Positions 36,504 through 40,837 of a stretch of DNA of 40,837 bases are shown one piece after another (positions within the stretch are counted from its first letter, which is position 1; each line of letters begins with the position of its first letter). A program made the translations under genes and the position numbers. The DNA is from Methylobacterium sp. J-068 (lineage in GTDB: Bacteria > Pseudomonadota > Alphaproteobacteria > Rhizobiales > Beijerinckiaceae), in NCBI RefSeq assembly GCF_022829445.1, contig NZ_JAKSXY010000085.1, forward strand, positions 1 to 40,837, written 5' to 3'. The notes under the pieces were generated by a model, which worked only from the letters and a program-made list of their open reading frames with translations, was not told the origin of the DNA and ran no database searches.

Positions 36504-37031
36504 ATGGTGCGTCGGGGAATTTCGGGTGCGGCCGTTCTGGGCGCGATGCTGGCCGTAGGCCTGTCGGCGGCGCCCGCCATGGCGCGGGAGGTCGTCGCCT
36601 TCCATGAGGGCGTCATGGATGGCGTCATGCCGGGCACCATCGTGGTGCGCACGTCCGAGCGCCGGCTCTACCTCGTGAACGGGGACGGTACGGCGATCCG
36701 CTATCCGGTCGCGGTGGGCAAGCCCGGCAAGCAGTGGAGCGGCGCCACGCGGATCGACGGCAAATATGTCGAGCCGGCCTGGGCCCCCCCGCGCGAGGTC
36801 AAGCGCGACAACCCGCGCCTGCCCTCGGTGATCGCGGGCGGCTCGCCCTCGAACCCGATGGGATCGGCCGCGATGACGCTGGCGGGCGGCGAGTACGCCA
36901 TCCACGGCACCAACCGGCCGAACTCCATCGGCACCTACGCGTCCTACGGCTGCATCCGGATGTACAACCAGGACGTGGTCGATCTCTACGAGCGCGTCTC
37001 GGTGGGAACCCAGGTCTACGTCACGCGGTGA
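36504..37031 (+). CDS. L,D-transpeptidase (YkuD domain)
   Basis: A 175-residue exported enzyme that makes 3-3 cross-links or attaches proteins to peptidoglycan. A Sec signal (residues 1-27, ending AMA-RE) leads into the YkuD domain: TIVVRTSERRLYLVNGDGTA, YPVAVGKPGKQWSG, then the active-site segment AIHGTNRPNSIGTYASYGCI, with His134, Ser147 and the catalytic Cys150 (H-x12-S-x-G-C-I-R). The short length and single domain resemble the ErfK/YbiS group. The 217 bp upstream, after the GFA gene, includes a small CTCCGC/GCGGAG hairpin (about 36300-36314). The gene stands alone. Confidence 0.95.
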   Translation: MVRRGISGAAVLGAMLAVGLSAAPAMAREVVAFHEGVMDGVMPGTIVVRTSERRLYLVNGDGTAIRYPVAVGKPGKQWSGATRIDGKYVEPAWAPPREVKRDNPRLPSVIAGGSPSNPMGSAAMTLAGGEYAIHGTNRPNSIGTYASYGCIRMYNQDVVDLYERVSVGTQVYVTR

Positions 37032-37149
37032 TCCGTGATACAGTCGCCGCTTGATCGGAGCGGAGACACGATCAGAGCGACGCTCCCGGATGTCACCCGC
37101 CGGGGCCCGCAACGGACCGCGCGTCGCGGCCGGTGCGGGCCGGATCGCG

Positions 37150-37458
37150 TCAGCGGGCCGGCGGCGACGTCGCCTCGATCGCCGTGAAGGATTCCAGGAT
37201 CGTGTAGTTGTGGTCGGCGCCTTCAGGAACCAGCCAGGAATCACCCGGTTCGAGCACGACCTTCTCGCCGTTGACGGTCAGTTCGGCCCGCCCGGAGACG
37301 ACGTATCCGACGGTCTCGTAGGGCCGGGCCGCCATCGGCTTGTCGGTCGCGGGCGACTCGTTCCGCCACATCCGCATCGCCACCGATTGCCCGCGCGCCA
37401 GGGCGACCTCGCCATGCGGACCTTCGCCGGCAGTCCTGCTCGAAACTTTCACGGCCAT
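37150..37458 (-). CDS. small cupin-domain protein
   Basis: A 102-residue single-domain cupin. RPYETVGYVVSGRAELTVNG and LEPGDSWLVPEGADHNYTIL are the two cupin motifs. In motif 1 the classical metal-binding histidines are replaced (E and Y present), and His is kept in motif 2 (A-D-H), so it may not bind metal in the usual way. The function is unknown. The ATG at 37458 has GGAGGA about 7 bases upstream, which fixes the start; a longer frame is discounted. It lies on the minus strand, 104 bp after the SdhAF4 gene. Confidence 0.88.
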   Translation of the reverse strand: MAVKVSSRTAGEGPHGEVALARGQSVAMRMWRNESPATDKPMAARPYETVGYVVSGRAELTVNGEKVVLEPGDSWLVPEGADHNYTILESFTAIEATSPPAR

Positions 37459-37562
37459 GATCGTATCCTCCGTCGCTGCCCGTCGTCGCCGGGCCGATGG
37501 CCGGGACAACGGGAGCCGATGGCGGACGTTCCGGTATCCGCGCCGAACAGGCGTAGGCCGGT

Positions 37563-37805
37563 TCAGAAGTCGACCGCGATGCCCTTGATCTCCCAATCGT
37601 CGTAGCGCACCGGCTCCAGGCCGCCCCGGCCCTGGCGCTCGCGGGTGGCGGTGATCTCGGCCGCGTGGGCGTCGATGACCGCGCGCCGCTCCGCCGCCTC
37701 GGCCAGCGCGCGGGCCGCCTCCGGGGTCAGCGGACGCGCCGGCGCCGCCGGAAGCGCCTCGTCCGCGTGGTTTTCCGTCGGCTCCGGGCTGGTCATGGCT
37801 TGCAT
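37563..37805 (-). CDS. DUF1674 protein, succinate dehydrogenase assembly factor 4-like
   Basis: An 80-residue protein ending GGLEPVRYDDWEIKGIAVDF, the diagnostic C-terminus of DUF1674, the family of mitochondrial SDHAF4. In eukaryotes that protein binds flavinylated SdhA during complex II assembly, and the bacterial members probably do the same. The N-terminal half is variable and Ala/Pro/Glu-rich, with a helix (LTPEAARALAEAAERRAVID). Either ATG 37805 or 37796 could be the start; CGAGA precedes the first at 7 bases. It is transcribed divergently from rsmB over a 99-bp gap. Confidence 0.88.
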   Translation of the reverse strand: MQAMTSPEPTENHADEALPAAPARPLTPEAARALAEAAERRAVIDAHAAEITATRERQGRGGLEPVRYDDWEIKGIAVDF

Positions 37806-37904
37806 CTCGGTGTCTCGGGTGGAAGGGCAGGGGGACAGGGCACGAAAACCGCCCGTCGCGAACGGGTCTCGAGCGGCGGGTCTTTCAAGCAGGAAGTGGC
37901 ATTC

Positions 37905-39287
37905 ATGGCGACACGCCGCAACACGGACGCGCCCACGGCGCCGATCGACCGCAGCGTCGCGGGCCTCGCCGCGCGGCAGGTGGCGCAGGGTGCGGTCGCC
38001 GACCTCATCGGCAAGACCCGTGGCTTCGCCCTGGAGGATGCCCTTGCCCAGGCCGGCCGCGCCGCCGGGCTGGACGCGGCCGATGCCGGGCTCGCCCGGG
38101 CCATCGCCACCGCGACCTTCCGGCGCCTCGGCTTCCTGCGTCGCGTGCTCGCCGCGCGGATGTCGCAGGGGCTGCCCGAGGACCAGCCGCGCCTCGTCGC
38201 CCTCCTGGCGACCGGCGCCGTGCAGATCCTCGACCTCAACGTGCCCGATCACGCGGCCGTGGATCTCGGCGTGCGCCTCGCCAAGGCCGACCCGCAGCTC
38301 CAGCACCTGTCGGGCCTCGTGAACGCGGTCCTGCGCCGCATCGTGCGCGAGCGGGCCGAGATCGTGGCCCATCCCGCCGATCCACTGGCCGACAACACGC
38401 CGGACTGGCTCGCCCGGCGCTGGCGCGCGGCCTATGGCGAGGACACCGCCCGCGCCATCGCGGCGGCCCACCTCCAGGGCGCCGCCCTCGACCTGACCGT
38501 GCGGGGCTCCGTCACCGAATGGGCGGAGCGCCTCGGCGGCGTCGCCCTGCCGACCGGCAGCGTGCGCCTGCACGAGATCCGCGCCAACGTCGCGGACCTG
38601 CCCGGCTACGGCGAGGGCCAATGGTGGGTGCAGGACGCCGCCGCCGCCCTGCCGGCGCGATTGCTGCGCGCGCAGCCGGGCGAGCGCGTCGCCGACCTCT
38701 GCGCCGCCCCCGGCGGCAAGACGGCGCAACTCGCCGCCGCCGGTGCTTCCGTGCTCGCCGTCGACCGCTCCAGTCCCCGGCTCGGACGCCTGTCCCAGAA
38801 CTTCGCGCGCCTCGGATTGGAGGCTGAGGTCCAGGTCGGCGACGCCCTGGCCCTGCCCGACGAGGCCGCCTTCGACGCGGTGCTCCTCGACGCGCCCTGC
38901 TCGGCCACCGGCACCCTGCGGCGCCACCCCGATGTCGCCTGGACCAAGACCGAGAGCGACATCGGCCGCCTCATCGGCCTGCAGAAGCGGCTGTTCGACA
39001 AGGCCGCCACCCTGGTCAGGCCGGGCGGGCGACTCGTCTACTGCACCTGCTCGCTGGAGCCGGAGGAGGGCGAGGCGCAGGTGGCGACCTTCCTCGCCCG
39101 CAACCCCGGTTTCGAGCGCGTACCGGTTCGGCCGGAAGAGCTCGGAGGCCTCACCGAATGCATCGACGCCTCGGGCGACCTGCGCACGCTTCCCTCGCAT
39201 CTCGCGTCCCCGCTCGGCGGCGAGGCTCCGGCTGCCAGCGGCGGTCTCGACGGCTTCTTCGCCACCCGACTGCGCCGGAAGGATTGA
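37905..39287 (+). CDS. RsmB/NOP family 16S rRNA cytosine-C5 methyltransferase
   Basis: A 460-residue enzyme. The N-terminal third (1-150) is the NusB-like RNA-binding domain (LARAIATATFRRLGFLRRVL). The SAM-dependent domain has VADLCAAPGGKTAQLAAAG (about 262-280, SAM binding), VLLDAPCSATGTLRRHPDVA with the Cys that assists release, and LVYCTCSLEPEEGEAQV with the catalytic Cys. It should methylate 16S rRNA at C967 (E. coli numbering) by analogy with RsmB. ATG 37905 has AGGAAG about 9 bases upstream. It ends 3 bp before the next gene's start. Confidence 0.93.
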   Translation: MATRRNTDAPTAPIDRSVAGLAARQVAQGAVADLIGKTRGFALEDALAQAGRAAGLDAADAGLARAIATATFRRLGFLRRVLAARMSQGLPEDQPRLVALLATGAVQILDLNVPDHAAVDLGVRLAKADPQLQHLSGLVNAVLRRIVRERAEIVAHPADPLADNTPDWLARRWRAAYGEDTARAIAAAHLQGAALDLTVRGSVTEWAERLGGVALPTGSVRLHEIRANVADLPGYGEGQWWVQDAAAALPARLLRAQPGERVADLCAAPGGKTAQLAAAGASVLAVDRSSPRLGRLSQNFARLGLEAEVQVGDALALPDEAAFDAVLLDAPCSATGTLRRHPDVAWTKTESDIGRLIGLQKRLFDKAATLVRPGGRLVYCTCSLEPEEGEAQVATFLARNPGFERVPVRPEELGGLTECIDASGDLRTLPSHLASPLGGEAPAASGGLDGFFATRLRRKD

Positions 39288-39290
39288 GGC

Positions 39291-40472
39291 ATGCGCGACG
39301 GCCGCCTTCCCCGCGTCCTCGGCGCGGCCCTGGCGGGTGGCTGGCTCGCGCTCGCGGTTCCGGCTCCCGCGCGCGCCCAAACCGCGCCCGCTCAAACCGC
39401 GCCCGCTCAAGCCGATCCGCGCATCCTGCCGCCTCACCCGGCCTATGCCCGCAACCCCGCCTGTGCCGCTCTGGAGACGACGATCCCCTTCGAGGCGCAC
39501 GAGGGCACGCGCGACGTCGGCCTCTCGCCCTCGCCGCGCGAGATGCCGCTGAACCAGGGCGAGAGCGCGATCTGCTTCGCCTACGCCACCGCCGACATGA
39601 TCTCGCACCGCCTGGGGCGTCAGGTCTCGCCCCTCGACGTGGCGACGAAGAACTACTTCGCGGACCCTGAGCGCCTCGCCGCGATCCCAGCCCTGCGCGC
39701 CCACATGAAGGCCCATCCGAACTGGCGCGCCGACATCGCCTGGAGCCGCAACGCCGCCGAGATGTCGCCTATCGGCAACCCTCGGCTCCTGCCGTATTTC
39801 GACAAGATCGAGGGCGGCGAGGAGGACACCGCCGCGCTCCTCTACAACATCGGCGGCCTGTGCGAGGACCGCGACCTGCCCTCGAACGACGGCTACCGCT
39901 ACGCCAACCCGACCCTGCGGCGCCTGCGCTACCGCAGCCGACTCGCCCCCCGGCCGATGAGCCATCGGACTCTGGCTGGCACCGTGCCGCACCTGCGCGA
40001 TCCGCGCACCGACACCTTCAACGCCGCCTGGATCGCCCATGTCGAGGCGCGCTGCCGGCGCGTGCCCTTGCCCGTTCCGCTGCTCCCGGTCTCCTACCGG
40101 GTCGCGGCCAACCAGGCCGAGTTCGTCGAGATGCGCGATTCCGGCACGCCGCCGAGCCCCCGCGCCATCAGCCGCATCCTGGCGATGATCGACTACGCCC
40201 TCGACCACGGCCGCGTGCCCACCATCGGGTACAGCTGGTACCTCCTGGAGGACCGCGACCCGAAGGACCCGGATCTCCATGCCGACCATGCCAGCCCGGT
40301 CATCGGCCGGCGCATGCTCGGCGGCACCTGCCAGTACCGGGTGCAGGACAACACCGGCGAGTACTGCGCCCGCATGCGGGAGGGCATGCGGGACTCCTGC
40401 GACAACGGCCGCGTCTGGGTCGGCGAGGAGGCTTTGCGCCGCACGCTCTACAGCGTGACCTATCTGCGCTGA
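39291..40472 (+). CDS. exported protein with papain-like (C1) catalytic pattern
   Basis: A 393-residue protein with a Sec signal (residues 1-29, RVLGAALAGGWLALAVPAPA...ARA) and a short repeat (QTAPAQTAPAQA). The mature part has the features of a papain-fold protease: Gln89 (oxyanion hole) and Cys95 in NQGESAICFAYATADMI, spaced exactly as in papain (Q-x5-C); His333 in HADHASPVIG; Asn354 in CQYRVQDNTGEYC, as in the N-S-W-G segment of papain. Extra cysteines may form disulfides outside the cell. The large insertion between Cys and His (about 240 residues against 134 in papain) is unlike classic family members. The substrate is unknown. It starts 3 bp after rsmB ends and is probably co-transcribed. 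Confidence 0.72.
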   Translation: MRDGRLPRVLGAALAGGWLALAVPAPARAQTAPAQTAPAQADPRILPPHPAYARNPACAALETTIPFEAHEGTRDVGLSPSPREMPLNQGESAICFAYATADMISHRLGRQVSPLDVATKNYFADPERLAAIPALRAHMKAHPNWRADIAWSRNAAEMSPIGNPRLLPYFDKIEGGEEDTAALLYNIGGLCEDRDLPSNDGYRYANPTLRRLRYRSRLAPRPMSHRTLAGTVPHLRDPRTDTFNAAWIAHVEARCRRVPLPVPLLPVSYRVAANQAEFVEMRDSGTPPSPRAISRILAMIDYALDHGRVPTIGYSWYLLEDRDPKDPDLHADHASPVIGRRMLGGTCQYRVQDNTGEYCARMREGMRDSCDNGRVWVGEEALRRTLYSVTYLR

Positions 40473-40550
40473 GGCCCTGCGTGACCTTCAGCGCCGGGTG
40501 AACCAACCGTCGCGTCGGGTGTTGCCTGCTCGACGATAAGGATGCGAGCG

Positions 40551-40685
40551 ATGACGAACCGCTGGATGACGTTGCAGGACATTGCCGCCGACCGGCAGAT
40601 CACCCTCGACGAGGCCCAGGCGCTCGTCGCCAGCTTGCGCTGCCCGAAGGTCTTCCGCCTGCAATCGACGCTCTACCTCGTCTGA
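40551..40685 (+). CDS. 44-residue protein of unknown function
   Basis: A small protein (MTNRWMTLQDIAADRQITLD...) with an AAGGAT binding site 9 bases before ATG 40551; an in-frame ATG at 40542 is too close to that site. MTLQDIAADRQITLDEAQAL, with spacing like a DNA-binding helix pair, could be a minimal helix-turn-helix, but I assign no function. It follows the papain-like gene by 78 bp and precedes a palindromic repeat. Confidence 0.5.
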   Translation: MTNRWMTLQDIAADRQITLDEAQALVASLRCPKVFRLQSTLYLV

Positions 40686-40755
40686 GGCACTGCGCCTCAT
40701 ACGGCCTCCGGTAGATTAGGTCGGACAGCTGACGAGACGGAGCGCGGGTCCCCTC

Positions 40756-40837
40756 TCCTGGAAGGAGAGGGACAGGGTGAGGTGCGTGACCTCTCCGGAG
40801 ATGGACTACACCTCACCCCAACCCTCTCCTTCCAGGA
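40756..40837. repeat. palindromic repeat, cut by the window end
   Basis: The left arm, 40756-40784 (TCCTGGAAGGAGAGGG, then GTGAGGTG), matches the reverse complement of 40809-40837 at 26 of 29 positions. The arms flank 24 bp. The CCCTCTCCTGGAAGGAGAGGG core is itself palindromic. It looks like a MITE- or REP-type intergenic element, and its right end lies outside the window. Confidence 0.8.

Noticed and set aside
37563..40289. 908-codon minus-strand frame
   Set aside because: Only its last 77-80 codons are real (DUF1674); the rest is antisense to rsmB and the papain-like gene.

Overview
This 40.8 kb window is a high-GC chromosomal segment from an alphaproteobacterium, most likely Hyphomicrobiales and probably Methylobacterium-like. 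That placement is inferred from base composition, the 5S-tRNA-fMet order, the tig/clpP/clpX/lon block, and families such as DUF2794, DUF1674/SdhAF4 and DUF1186. Most of it is housekeeping DNA with a few accessory insertions.

Layout. 1-360: end of an rRNA operon (5S rRNA, tRNA-fMet) closed by two strong hairpins. 387-9149, minus strand: a 28-residue membrane peptide, a NUDIX hydrolase, a DUF983 protein and RNase R; then a hypothetical protein, an FMN reductase-like protein, a Tat-exported fumarylacetoacetase-family protein, a periplasmic thioredoxin with its CcdA-like membrane partner, a membrane-anchored protein, and an untidy intergenic stretch with a toxin-like remnant and a 34-bp perfect palindrome. 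9150-13349: nitrogen control (glnA, a GNAT acetyltransferase, glnB) and the divergent NAD(P)H-hydrate repair gene nnr. 13346-14824: a multicopper-oxidase-like protein that has lost most copper ligands. 15032-21877: tRNA-Leu, the proteostasis block tig-clpP-clpX-lon, and tRNA-Val.

21878-25704 is the least housekeeping-like part: an exported beta-helix protein, a small regulator-like protein in AT-richer DNA, a PAS protein and small hypotheticals next to tRNA-Val. 25750-27709: a CAP-domain lipoprotein, two identical tRNA-Asp genes, and rpmI-rplT. 27964-32310: pheS and pheT separated by a two-gene cassette, a small unrecognised protein and a HEPN-domain protein whose ORFs overlap by ATGA. The 3' end of pheT is followed by two more 32-bp copies of itself.

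32391-40837: a DUF1186/SEC-C protein, a Bax-inhibitor-1 family membrane protein, DUF2794, bluB (the lower ligand of vitamin B12), a GFA-family protein, an L,D-transpeptidase, a cupin, a DUF1674/SdhAF4 protein divergent from an RsmB-type rRNA methyltransferase, an exported protein with a papain-like Q-C-H-N pattern, a 44-residue protein, and a palindromic repeat cut by the window end.

The best candidate for something undescribed is the cassette inside the phenylalanyl-tRNA synthetase operon. A HEPN protein with an intact R-x6-H motif, translationally coupled to a small partner, sits between two essential tRNA-charging genes. Next are the papain-like exported protein and the copper-ligand-depleted oxidase. 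All family names come from reading motifs; no database search was run.
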